Of a stretch of 64,000 nucleotides of DNA, positions 20,665 to 32,370 are shown piece by piece. Position numbers and translations under genes: made by a program. The notes under the pieces are model-generated. The model was not told the DNA's origin. It made no database searches and was given only the letters and a program-made list of their open reading frames with translations. How positions within the stretch are numbered: the first letter of the stretch is position 1; the number at the start of each line of letters is the position of its first letter. Source of the DNA: Metallyticus violacea (taxonomy: Eukaryota; Arthropoda; Insecta; Mantodea; Metallyticidae); assembly GCA_030762175.1 (NCBI GenBank), contig CM060842.1, positions 62,122,501 to 62,186,500 of the forward strand. The letters run 5' to 3'.

Positions 20665-23199
20665 TACTCCTATCCATAAATGCTGTTCTTACAGTCGATA
20701 TATACCGCCTGTGTTGTATCAGTAGTAAACACCATTAAAAAATTTATATATAGGGTCCGCTACCATTTCTACTGTAATAACAGAAAATGTTTATTTTATT
20801 ATAAAGGCGTATAGAGGGTCTTTAATTGAATTTCATTAAAACATTAAACTGCACAGGGCAAAACAGATACAATGGTCATCGTTGTGTTTTCTTTCATAAC
20901 TGCCTTCTGTGATGAATGCCATCTAGACATCTTCTTACGGTAACAACGTTACCATTAAGATCTAGTTCTCTAAAGATTAAGGTCGTAGTTTAAAAGAAAT
21001 ACCGTTGTTTGAATTGAGGATTGCTGCTTCCTCATTCGTTGTGACTTTTTCGGTCTCGTTTTAAGAGCTTTTCTTCCTGAATCCTAGAAATGTGGCATTC
21101 ACACAACTCTTTGGACAGCGATTTACAAGAAGGCCTGCTTCCCACCCCTGCGATACGTCCACGCATGACTTCCGATTTATTAAGGCATGGTATTTTCTAA
21201 AATGTATAGTCTTATTGAAAGCATACACAAACAAGCTGAATGATAACATAGCAATAATAGCGGGTTTATATACGTAAATACCTTCTGTTTATCTCTATAT
21301 CTTTTGTTTCCTACGCAAAGTCCTCGTAAAACGATATTATTTCATTCTGATAACGAATTGGCTTGGCAACTCAACTTTTGACGATTATAAGCGAAATGTA
21401 CTCTTTAGTCTCCTTCCTTCCTGTAACAATGAGATTAACCACTGAATCTCCAACTTTTCCCCTGCAACCAGCCGCTGTAAGCCTTAGCCATCTATACTTT
21501 CGGTTTCCAGCGCCAATCTGTAATCGAAGCAGAAACTTCTGGCAGTAAAATTGTTTTATTTAGGTTCCATTTTTTTCCCCTCTGAAATATTATTTTAATG
21601 CGCATGGTAGCCCCGAATTAACCTCCGAATTAATCATTTTCTGCCGATAAAAATGTTAACTGTCCTTCTCGGGTTTATCGACTTAGGATCGGTTTAATCG
21701 TAAAATTTGAACTACGAAAAAAATAACTATTTAAACAGAAATAAAAGATAATATATAAGCTATTTATAATATAATGCTTAAATAAAATCAAGCGCTAACA
21801 GATAGTTATAAAAACGACATAGAGAAGCACAGGTGGTTTTAAAGGTTAATACTAGAGAAGAGGAAATGTGGTATTTATTTATAGAGTAGAGTGGTGCTTT
21901 GTGGATCAAAATAAGAAACTGTTGTATTGCGCACTCTGTGTGTGCAGCTGAAACACCAATTTATGTTGAGATATCTCTCATTTAGTTAACAAGATCCCGC
22001 AGTAAATTGCATAGGTAAGAAATTGAAAATAAGATATATTGTTAAAGTGCATGCTCTAAATATTAACATCGTTGAAGGTGCAGGGTCTACCAAGACATTT
22101 GTTGTCTTATAGACTGTTCAGATTTATTAATAATTCGTATAAAATGTTTTTGGTGCAGTTAATTGAATCGAAATATATTTCAAATAATGAAAATGAAGCA
22201 AATAGCAATGGAATAAACAATTCATTTTTATATTAGAATATTCATGTAAGTAATAATGTCAATAACAAGCACTGAAATATTAATTTAATATTAATTAGAA
22301 TGACATTGTTATACAAATGAAATTTATCTGTGGATTTTTGTCATGACTGTTTAAATCATTATATTTTCATTTATTATTTTACAGATCGTTCCAGGGTGTA
22401 AAAGAAAAAAGTAAATGTTTACAATTGTCAGAGGAGTCCACGGTAAAAGCCATAACCATCCCAGCGCAATATTAGTATTTTGTATTATTTTCAATCTTAT
22501 TTGTAGAATTGCTGTTAATGGTTAAAGAATTTGAATGCACACGGAATTATTCCTTCAATCTTATTTAGATTTAAGATGCTATTCAACTTACCTTGTGTCT
22601 TAAGATATACCTCGCATTTTGATGTGTATAATACTTTATCTTCATATTTATTTAATTGTGCTGAATTAAAGTACCCTATGTTAAAATGATCCAGAGAATG
22701 GGGGAAAAAAAAAAGTTTAATTTCCATTAATTAAAATCTATGGTCTGCTCGAGATAAACAGAAACTGTGTAGAGAGAAAAAGTAGAGAGAGTGTTCACTG
22801 TTTGTTGTAGATATTTAGCAACACTCCACAGCAATTAGGTCTAGTTGATCACGACTTTGTTTGTTGCAAACTGCTGAGAATCATTCCACTATTGTATAGA
22901 ACTAGAGTACTACAACTAACTTTTACTTACTCGATTGCATATTAGCGCAAGTATGCCTTGGAAGCAGTCATCTCACTTACCTGTAACAATATAAAATATC
23001 AATTAAAAGGTAATACTATCATAGCTTTGAAAATACATATTTCTGGTGCTTTTAAGTTGTAAATAACGAATGAGGTCTGGCTCGGATATTGCCCGTTTCA
23101 ACTTAATTTACCACTGGCAAACTCTGCAACTAACTGCTCAATATTTGTTCATTGAATTGATTTCGGTTATTGTGTTGTTCGGCATGACAAAAGTTGCAG
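20665..23199. other. Unassigned A+T-rich DNA
   Basis: Overlapping opposite-strand open frames near 21061-21277 and a 61-codon frame at 21363-21548 have no recognisable signature. No RNA gene or mobile-element domain was recognised. Confidence 0.55.
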
Positions 23200-23400
23200 A
23201 CTTTCTAACACATAATTATTATATAGTGTTTGTTCTGTAGTAGTGTATGTCTATTTTCGTAATACTGTTTGTGCTTCACTGTTCATAACATTGTGACGCG
23301 ATTATATCACGTTCTTCGTCTCGTTTCCCACAACACCTATCTTTTCTTGTCAACAACTGCACTAGGGTTCACGTTTATTGGCACAGTTGGCTGAAAGGGG
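23200..23400 (+). repeat. Dispersed repeat, copy 1
   Basis: This segment aligns in the same orientation with 57780-57985. Shared landmarks are cattgtgacgcgattatatc versus cattgtgactcgattatgcc, then ttttcttgtcaacaactgca versus ttttcttgtcaataactaca. No coding potential, tRNA-like head or inverted ends were seen, so the class is unknown. Confidence 0.55.
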
Positions 23401-24133
23401 TAATACTTTCGTTGCTTAAAAACACCGTTTATTTAAAAAATATCACTTTTCTGTGTTTTATACTTAAAAATTAAGAAGGCAGGTAATTTCATAAAAAAGG
23501 TGTACCCGGGACCCTAGTAAACTACAAAGCTCATTGTAAAAACTCTAAGTTAACAACATTTCATGATGTCACTGGGTGAGCATGTCTATAAATATTTAAA
23601 AAAAAAATTATTTATGCTATAAATAAACGTGTATAAGTAACTTTCTAGAATGTATTTAAATATAAATTATTAACAGCACGTATCTCACAAGTTTTCCATA
23701 TTTGTTAACTGATGACATTGACTGTAATATCACTAAAGTATTTGTCATCTAAATAGAACAAAATATCCCTAGCATTTTCTACATACATGTTAAAATATAA
23801 GTCGTTCATTGTTTTATTTGAATGCACTAGTGCTTTAAAATATAGCTCCTAGGTTAAAGGTACTCTTCATTTACATACAGCACCACTACAGTTAACTTCC
23901 ACCCTTAGTCATAATACTAGCCTCTACTCATTTTCTCTGTGTGCAAAACTTAGGGACGAAACACTTTTTCCCTATAGTACATTATTGGAAGCACACATCT
24001 GTGAGCAAATCCTACCAGAATTACGTTATGAGTTGCAGAAGTAATAAGCATTAATTGGTAGAGAAAAGGTTATAATTATATTTATTCAGAAATGGTTATA
24101 TGTCAGTACTTTACAGAATACGATGCACCTAAG
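23401..24133. other. Unassigned A+T-rich DNA
   Basis: No gene was recognised. The 3' flank of the dead Tc1 element may extend into the right end of this stretch, but I could not identify its terminal inverted repeat. Confidence 0.5.
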
Positions 24134-24975
24134 TCAGAGATGTAAACAGGGAATTTGATCACCTCTAACAGCAATGCGTCTCTCCATACTTTGGATGAGG
24201 TTGTTCAGGAGTTCTGGAGATCATATAGCTGAACATTTTCCGATGGGCGTTCATGTCCGTTATACGTCTTTCTAAGGCATCCCACACATGCAGATGCAGG
24301 CCAATCTATTCGTCGAATATCCTCGCTTTCCATTAGTGCGGTGTGGGCACATGAATATAAACTCGGAGCCAATAGACTCTTATGAGGAATAATGGTCACT
24401 TGCGCTAGCCTAGTTACAACACCGTGATACAATATCTGCAGCTCCGTTCGTCCTTCCAACATTATGCCTCCACAGAGGAAAACACCTGCACCCTTTCAGT
24501 GATCATTTTGTGGGTAATTCCTGGTTCCAACTACTCGCCAGATTAACTATCGCCCAGAATCACCACTGAAACAAACTCTACTCTCACGGGTAAAGAGTAT
24601 TTTGCTCCATTATTCTGCTGTCCAGTCCTTGTGTTCACTGCACCTCTATAAACGGTGTTTCCAATGAGATGTTAATGGACATCGGACAATCAGCTCACTG
24701 TGTAGTCTTCTGGCTATAGTAAACCACGACAGTCATGAGTTCTGCCCTTATGCACCTGTTTTCAAAGTTATTCGCTGACTGGCATCTGTTCATGCTTAGC
24801 ATATATGTAGCAGTGCTCACTAGTGTGGTTCTCTGTGAACGATCTCGCCGTTGTTCTGAAGACTTTCCATGCAATACCAAACTGTTGAGTAACACTTGTT
24901 ACAATCCGCCCTTCCTTAAGCTTCCCAATTGCTCTAACTTGAGTAAAGTCATCCAGATGCTCTCTGTGGGTTATT
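24134..24975 (-). pseudogene. Dead Tc1-family transposase, nearly full length
   Basis: Read on the minus strand, successive frames follow the order expected for a Tc1 transposase. The N-terminal helix-turn-helix region appears as TQVRAIGKLKEGRIVTSVTQ (about 24950-24890), followed by a basic linker with RSQRTT (about 24840). A second DNA-binding region ends in RRLHSELIVR. The block around GGIMLEGRTEL is at about 24470-24440. HTALMESEDIRRIDWPA follows (about 24345-24295, where the second catalytic region and the start of the third are expected), then WDALERRI (24285-24262). The C-terminus is LLNNLIQSMERRIAVRGDQI with a natural stop at 24134-24136. Multiple frameshifts and internal stops make it non-functional. 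The third catalytic block appears to have lost the usual SPDLNPIEH segment. About 280 codons are represented, against roughly 340 for the family. Confidence 0.9.
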
Positions 24976-25283
24976 TAGTAGTTTGTAGTGCACAACAAAA
25001 TGAAGTGAAACTCTTTTAAAACGATACTTTCCCTCTCTCTCTGAAGACTTCAATTCAAATGGTGCCTTTGCACAGCACTCAAATTTACAGTTCTTATAAG
25101 CTCTCAGACTATGACTGTACACACAAGACCATTGTCTTTCTCTGGCAATGCCTTTCATAAACTTTGGTTCGGCAGTAAATATTATTTTTCACTTTCTATT
25201 TTTAAATTTTCTTATACATTATATATATTAGTCTATTGTCTTAATATAATTATACTTATTTTGTTCAGAATTCTTTTCCCTAG
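24976..25283. other. Flank of the Tc1 relic, unassigned
   Basis: This should hold the 5' end of the Tc1 element on the minus strand, but no inverted repeat partner was recognised. The open frames here are short and overlap on both strands. Confidence 0.5.
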
Positions 25284-25807
25284 TTTATCATTAGCAAATT
25301 ATTCCACATTTTAATAAAAAGTGTTTTCTCGATATATTATTCACATCACCATGTCAATCACTGCATGCTCCTCAGCACCTATTCACAATTTTCATGTTCT
25401 TCTTATCAAAATCCTCTCAGCTTTAAACTCCCGCAGTAGTTTACATAAATCCTCCCATTCCCAGTTACATTTTTCTCTATCTCGTCTCTAACCTTTCCTG
25501 TTTCTCTATATCCTCGAACCTGAACTTGTTTCTCTCCATACACGCTTTATCATTAGCAAATTATTCCACATTTTAATAAAAAGTGTTTTCTCGATATATT
25601 ATTCACATCACCATGTCAATCACTGCATGCTCCTCAGCACCTATTCACAATTTTCATGTTCTTCTTATCAAAATCCTCTCAGCTTTAAACTCCCGCAGTA
25701 GTTTACATAAATCCTCCCATTCCCAGTTACATTTTTCTCTATCTCGTCTCTAACCTTTCCTGTTTCTCTATATCCTCGAACCTGAACTTGTTTCTCTCCA
25801 TACACGC
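25284..25807 (+). repeat. Tandem duplication, two 262-bp units
   Basis: Unit 1 (25284-25545) and unit 2 (25546-25807) appear identical by direct reading, both starting tttatcattagcaaattatt and both ending tctctccatacacgc or its direct equivalent. Such identity means a very recent duplication or an assembly artefact. The minus strand of the right part of each unit is an open, highly charged reading frame that continues into the relic at 25808-26010. Confidence 0.95.
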
Positions 25808-26010
25808 TTTCCTTTCTTCTCATCTTCTCCCTCTATATTTCATAAATTCCAAATTCTTCCAGAATCTTTTTAGCATTAGTCTTTGATCTGATCTTTTCTT
25901 TCATAATGAAATACTCTTTAAAAGTAACATCATGTAACCTCATTTGTTCAGCAGCTTTTATCCCTTTTAGAGATACTTTTAATAATTCCACAATTTGTCT
26001 GAAAACAGCA
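25600..26010 (-). pseudogene. Relic of an unrecognised charged protein (possible retroelement ORF)
   Basis: On the minus strand from 26010 a frame stays open for about 60 codons, with VELLKVSLKGIKAAEQM and TFKEYFIMKEKIRSKTNAKK among the readable parts. After one stop it continues in the same frame with ETGKVRDEIEKNVTGNGR into the second 262-bp unit, ending in a stop about 60 codons later. The lysine/glutamate/arginine-rich composition and the sustained frame in A+T-rich DNA suggest former coding sequence. I suspect the first ORF or linker region of a LINE like those at 31560 and 36290, but no domain is identifiable, so the family is not assigned. Confidence 0.35.
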
Positions 26011-27188
26011 CCTATTTAATATCCACCATCTGCTTCCCTGTCGTAATTCCGAGATCTCGATTGCATAATACATCATTGTAGCATTTACTACAGCATTAAA
26101 CCTGTTTATACACATTTAGCGTATTTTATCTAAACACTATCCATATACTGCTATGTAAATTTTATTAAAAGAAAGACTCCTTGCCAAATATCCAATATAT
26201 AACAGCAATGTAACCCTGAAGACCCTGTGGCGTTTTATAGCCCAAATAGCTTAGTATTTAATTTGGTAAACAAATACGTAAAAATTCAAAAAAATAAAAA
26301 AATTAAGTTAAAAAGGAAGATATTTATTATTACAAACGACAGTTCTTTCTTTTCTCTCTTTCTATACCTAGGCCGGGGGTTTATATTCTTTTAACTTGTA
26401 GTTTAAGCATTTATAAATAAATATTATAAATTATAATAAATATTATAAATAAAAAAATTTTAACTGTAAAACGAAACTATGCTACCATGTAAAACAGGTA
26501 GCTAAATTAAAAAAAAAAAAAAAAAAAAAAGCATTAAGGTGTTAATATTACATTAGTTTTGTAGGACATCTCCATGAATTTTCAACATCTCTTTATAAAT
26601 AATTCAGCTTATTTCTTTCCATGGTTTTTGTTAAAGCATGAATAAGGAATCTAAAACCTTACAAAGGGTAGAGGCTACGAACTATTCACCTGAACACTAT
26701 ATATATATATATATACTTTAAATTTGTTTTTTTAAGCTAGGACATTACCTGGGAGTCAACATTACTTAAAACGCTAAGTAATTCGTATTTTTAAGAATGT
26801 ACCCTTAATATATAAGTTATCAGTCAGCATGATGTATAAGACATGGCAGACTGAAGTGAATGTAGCGGCATCTCAGACCATTTGGGTCAATGTACTTCCT
26901 GCTGTGGGAGGAAAGGAGAGAGAACCTTTCACTTTGACTTACTGTACAATTGCTGCTGCCGGCGCACTGCTAAATAGGACGCGACATTTTATTTCTGTTG
27001 CATTACATGGTCGTGGAAATTTCGCTGTTGACCTTGTCAAAACAAAGAATAAGACAGATAATGTTGCTTTCATTTCTGTCTCAGAATTTTCTGCATGTAA
27101 GGAATGTCTTAATTTCACAAATAGAAATGCTGGTAGCAGGAATCTAGTGTAGTTTCGTGTCAAATGTTGAGCGGATTTTTACAAAGAT
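26011..27188. other. Unassigned DNA with an unrecognised open frame
   Basis: Low-complexity pieces include an A-run at about 26509-26530 and a TA run at about 26698-26715. A 107-codon plus-strand open frame (26829-27152) has no recognisable domain. It is somewhat richer in G+C than its surroundings and overlaps an opposite-strand frame, so it may be an old repeat rather than a gene. Confidence 0.45.
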
Positions 27189-27201
27189 CCCCCCCCCCCC
27201 C
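27189..27201 (+). repeat. C homopolymer
   Basis: A run of about 13 C residues lies in A+T-rich DNA. Confidence 0.9.
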
Positions 27202-27679
27202 AAAGACTAATGATGATGGTTAGTTTTTCAAGTGCATTTAATTGTTAAACCTTTAAGGAAACTAATGCTACCGTCATTAGAGGAAAATTGTGATGGGCAA
27301 CCAGTGACGGGCTTGTCCTTTAGAACATGCAGCACGCGCGAATACCATCTTCTAAATCAATCCGTATTTTTAATGCACACAACTGAGACTAAAAATATCA
27401 TAATGCATACAAATTAAGATTTGTACTGACTAGGTATTTTACTTATGTGACATTATCATAAATCAACCAATGAAATGAAAGAAAAATTTACCCGATATCG
27501 CAGTAAAATTATTGTAAAGTTTTATCAATCCGTTTACCACGCGAAGTACATTTGTCTTCTGGTCATTGTAGCCAAGACTCCCACTATAATTCCTGAGCAT
27601 CATATCAAGAACATCATTCGGCAGTACTAAATAAAGCGCAGAATTCCTTGTCTACTAATTCCGAAATATACTTTGTATT

Positions 27680-27703
27680 TAAAAAAAAAAAAAAAAAAAA
27701 AAA
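27680..27703 (+). repeat. Poly(A) tract
   Basis: A run of about 24 A residues. No SINE or processed gene was recognised upstream of it. Confidence 0.9.
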
Positions 27704-30700
27704 ACTGCAGCCCCATTCATTCAAATGTGATAAGTGTGTTTTCAATATTGTATTTTAACTTAATGTGTATTCACTCTAACAATTGTTTTTGCCAAAAAGT
27801 CAAAAAGTCTGAAATCATTTTGAAAATGGTACAACGATATCTGCCTAAGCTACCACACATTTTAATAAACAAGTTGTTCAGAATGTAAAATGTTATCTCT
27901 GTTTTATTTTTCTCAGTTCGTATTAGTAAATCGAACTGTAGCGATTGTAACAATCGACTTTGGTTTATTTCCGTCTCTCAGTTTTTGAATTGGTAGATTT
28001 CCATAAATTTATGAAAATGTTGTACTTATTTTCATAAATAAGTACATCATTTTATATACATATTAATATTCTGTGCGTGAATTTATTCTTATTCTATTCA
28101 TGAAATATCCCTAAACCCGTATTTTTCTCTTTGTGTATTGGCATTACTGACAATCGACATTCATCTATTGCAATATGATTTGAAAAATTAATTATAAATA
28201 ATGCAAATATACAATTATTACAATATTGTAAGCCAAATTTAGAGAAATTATATTAAATTTATTCGTGAAATAGTCCTAATAAATATCACTTGAGGGCCTG
28301 AGCCTTTCAGATAAATTCACTCGTACGTACTGAGACCTCTTGTGATATTACTTGTGATAATTAAAGATCTTCAGAGTCCTTGGGGTTTAATATACGATAA
28401 ACTTAATAAAATGTGAAGTTTATATATTTAGCAACCTTAATTCTTTCTTTCGAAGCATTGTTTGTGCTCTCATTACATCCCTCTCTTTCTATGTACTAGT
28501 AACATTGTTAATGACTGCTTTGCAAAAATAGCTGAAGTACAAGTCATTAAAAACATAAAATATTTAATTCCTAGCCGAGTTTTTCTAATAGGTTCGTATG
28601 TAATACTGAATAACCTGCCACAGTGTGTTCTTTGGGTTCGTTTTAGATATGAGATGAAGTCTAAGACTGAAAAGTAATAATGGTGATAATGATAATGATG
28701 ATGATAATAATAATATTAATAATATAAAGTTTTAAGACATTTGGTCTGCTTCTTATAATAAACTTAAAAGGTTGCGTCATTTTCTTTGTCTAATAACGGT
28801 CGATGTTTTCGTTGCCTTTCCTATTATGGCTAACTAGGCTAATTGACTGATATCGCTCTCATTTCATTTTTCTTTCAGTTCTTTTTTCACATGTTTTACA
28901 ATTTAGTAATTTAGGATATTTCTCTATAGTCTTAAATGCATTTGTGCGAAGCGTATTCATGCACCCTATATTTGCAACATTACTTTTTATCAGCTGTTTT
29001 TGTTTGAAAGTTAGTACTGTATTTTCAAATATTTTTTGGTGAAAATAATTTATTTCAATATTCAAATATTTGTAAATCCAGTATACTAATAAAACTACTA
29101 TTAATAAATTCTGTCACTTTTAGAAAAAATTAACTTATTTATTATTCTTAAGTTTATGCAATAAACATCTCATTAGATTTTCCGAAATATTATTAAATTT
29201 TTATCTTGTTTCAAACTGGATGTTCAACTTTAAGTACAATTCGTTAACATTATTTTAATCATCGCTTTATTTTAGTTTTCTAAATGCCTTCAGTCTTTAT
29301 TGTTATACTTTTCTCAACCTCAAAAACAAATGTAGATGTTTGTTATTTGTCTATATTTTATAATTATGAATTGATTTGCAATGTTTTGTAAACGTCATCA
29401 ATATAAAGGCTGGAAGGCATCGCTGAAAGTATAACATGCCCACTGCTAGTTTCTATTCAAAAACTGAATTCTTAGTTTTAAAAGCTATTAAAAATTCTGT
29501 TGATGAATTAACAGCTCATTGATGGTACTTTTTCTGTTAATAATATCATCACATGAATTACCATTTCTAAAACTCTTATTTGTTCAATCAGTACATTTTC
29601 TACACATTTATTTAATATATTAACTGTATCCTAAAACAGCTTTAAGTAAACAAATTTCTTTTCTTTTTAAGGTAAGCATATTTCTTCTTCATTTTCATAA
29701 AAAGAGATGAATAAGATTCTCGGCTAAGTTATGTGAATTTTCGCCTTTTTCTTATATTATGTAATTGCAAAATCTGTGTTGATAATTATTATTCGTTAAA
29801 ATCAACATTAATTCTGGAAATAAATACAAAGGTAATGGATTATAACTAAACGCTATTTTTATTCCTATTAAATTGCTTTATGTTGCAATTATAGATAGTA
29901 GCTTAAATCATATTTTTTGTATAAATTGCATACTAAAGCAAAATCACCTTTTAAAATTACGTTCTATTGCCAGAATGTCAAACTATCTCTATTTATTTAT
30001 TTATTTATTTATTAAGATGCAGGCAAAATCTCCTTGTGAACCTGCGGACAGGAATACCAACAACGGATGGTATGCCGTGTACATAAAAAGTAAATAATTG
30101 CAGCCGGTATAGGGTATGCATTTCTCCATGTTCCCAAGTTGTAGAAAGACCAATGTAAAGCCACTTTGTGTGAACAGGAAAGCTGTAGGTTCTGCACTAA
30201 CACGACGTGGAAGTGGTGCAAACATGCAGCAGGTCAATGTTATGTGAGGTCACGCGAAGGCCAGTGTTGACTGGAGTAGAGTAGAATCACTTTTTACGAT
30301 CAGTCATTCACCGGAGAGATGGTGGGAGGGGGAGAATGGAGGAGTAGGGAGGGAACAGAATTAAGATCATGGCCACGCTGTACACCAAATAGAGAAAAGT
30401 TTCCACATTCACGAGAGACACGACAAGAATAGCAAAACGTGTTCATATCAACTCTTTCCTCCGCGAGCAACATAGTAGTAAGCCTTCGGCGCTCGCTTGG
30501 CATTCCAAACATCTTGACTCTCAAAATTTCTGTTTAAAGAAGGTCGAAAAGTTAAAGCGGACTGAAAATAAAAACCTAGAAAAGCAGAGCAACAAGATTC
30601 GTCCAGTAAACACATATACTGAAATAGAAAATACATAAGAGCTTTTCATCTAATTTCATACCAGCAGAGTAAAAAGCGTCAAATGTCTTTTTTCGAGCAT

Positions 30701-31309
30701 TAAGTAATGTTTGAAAGATAAATTCTTTTGTAAAAACTAAAACAGATATCTTTAGACATTTGCTGTTTAACTGTTTAATAGCAAACATTATTTTTAGATA
30801 ATACCATGATCGCTGGCAATTACAAAATTAACTACCAGCTGACAGTATTGATAGCTTTTTATTGTTTTTCTATATTATTACTTGTGGTTAGCGTTGCTGA
30901 CTGCTGGCCGGGTGCACCGGTACTTGTTTAGGAATTAGCTAAGTAGGGAAGTGTGAAACGAGTTCCACCCAGTCTCGTGAGCTGCCTGATGAGAGGCGTT
31001 ATAGGCGACAGGCGGGGTGCCGCTTGCTGATCACATACCCCCTGCAATATTGTCGCTATTTCAATGTTGTAATTCATGAACTAATCAAGGAGTGTGCCGT
31101 TTTATTTATGCAGAAGGTCGCTGATTCACCTCCATTATTGCTGGAATTTAATGGGTTTAATCCAAGAAAGTTTTAAGTTTATTTCTGGTACAAATTAAAT
31201 AGCTGCTCATAATTTTATATCGAATTATTTAATTACACAATGGTACCTGAGTGACAAATTCGTAAGTTGGAAATGAATAATCAGACTTGAAAAATTCGGA
31301 TTCGGAACA
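27704..31309. other. Unassigned, mostly A+T-rich DNA
   Basis: No gene or named repeat was recognised. A TGA/TAA trinucleotide-rich patch lies at 28678-28720. The segment around 30890-31050 is locally less A+T-rich, without a recognisable frame. Overlapping opposite-strand frames near 30000-30790 have no domain. Confidence 0.55.
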
Positions 31310-31365
31310 CAGATCTTTAACCTTCCGGGTTGACTCTACCAACTGAGCTACCGTGTCCTCCTCAA
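31310..31365 (-). mobile_element. tRNA-like head, probably of a further SINE
   Basis: On the minus strand the sequence carries an A-box, tagctcagttggtagag, about 31 bases upstream of a B-box-like gttccgaatcc, the spacing of a tRNA gene with an internal promoter. Acceptor-stem pairing is not convincing, and the anticodon arm pairs poorly. I read it as a tRNA-derived repeat head or tRNA pseudogene, not a functional tRNA. No second copy is in the window to define the body. Confidence 0.6.
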
Positions 31366-31474
31366 AGCGCGTAACCACGAACCTCTCTCATCTGATTGTA
31401 TGTACCCAAGAGACCTCTCTAAAGTTTCTGTACATGAAAGAATAATTCCTTAAGATGCGACTCGTAATGCTACG

Positions 31475-31475
<1 letters not shown>

Positions 31476-31524
<49 letters not shown>
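31476..31524 (+). repeat. (TA)n microsatellite, slightly interrupted
   Basis: A TA run with two TACA interruptions, followed by a short CA segment. Confidence 0.95.
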
Positions 31525-31529
<5 letters not shown>

Positions 31530-31559
31530 GAAAATAAAATACAAATCTGCTCGATGTAT

Positions 31560-32133
31560 CAAAAGTCTTAAACTTCAGTTAAAAGACGATATTAGTAATT
31601 GGAGTCAAGTTAATGGACAGCGAAAATTGAATGAAGTCTAGAGAGCATTGGAATTGCATGGGGGGGAAGAAGGGGGCAAGGAATGATAATTATGTTTAGG
31701 AGGAGATACAAAGAATGCTTAGGGAAATTAACCTACAAAATATAGAGTCAAAATGTAGAGAGAAAATATAACTTAGTTTAGGCAGCAAATGCAAAATCAG
31801 ATAGGGCAGAGAGATGTGTGTATATTACATGAGTTATCAAAATAAATCGGGTTTGGCGTGGATTATATTAAGGACATGAAAGGCCACTAAAACAACATAA
31901 GAGACTGGGCAGAGAATATGCTCTTTTTGTGGAGACAAAGAAAGCTGGCAGTACATTCTAAGGGGCTGCCCAGGTACCGAACTGCGCTTATAACTAAGTT
32001 TGCTAACTCGGATAGAGATAGGTTAGCATGTAAGAGCTGTGTGCATAGAAAGACAATTGGTCAAAGCTTTGTTCTTTTCTATCAAAGTACATTAGAATTA
32101 GAAACGCTTTGTTGTAGTGGCCGGGATCTTTGA

Positions 32134-32195
<62 letters not shown>

Positions 32196-32370
32196 TTTTT
32201 TTGTTTGTTTTGTGCTTAGGTGATAACTGTAAATGTATATGATTTGAACTGGAAAATCTTTTTCTGTATGTGTCTATGTAATAAATAGCATGTACGTTCG
32301 AAAGACCCATGCGAACGATGCTTGTAAATATTGAGCAATAAATACACATTACAACTACTCCTGCTAATGG
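31560..32370 (+). pseudogene. LINE 3'-end relic (C-terminal part of the reverse transcriptase ORF plus 3' UTR)
   Basis: In the plus frame, NKSGLAWII (about 31835-31865) is followed, with a frame disruption, by RICSFCGDKESWQYILRGCP (about 31913-31972). The spacing Cys-x2-Cys-(about 10)-His/Tyr-x4-Cys resembles the degenerate C-terminal zinc-knuckle region of insect non-LTR retrotransposons, where CPFCGEEETxxHVLxxCP-like segments occur. In this copy the histidine position is tyrosine. The frame continues to a stop at 32131-32133, followed by a TG tract and an A+T-rich tail containing ataaata. Upstream frames contain many stops. This is inference from motif spacing, and the clade is not assigned. 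Confidence 0.6.
32138..32201 (+). repeat. (TG)n microsatellite with T-run
   Basis: About 27 TG units are followed by a run of T residues, just after the stop codon of the LINE-like frame. Confidence 0.96.

Noticed and set aside
26829..27152. 107-codon open frame as a host gene
   Set aside because: It has no recognisable domain and a mirror frame on the other strand. It is not strong enough for a gene call.
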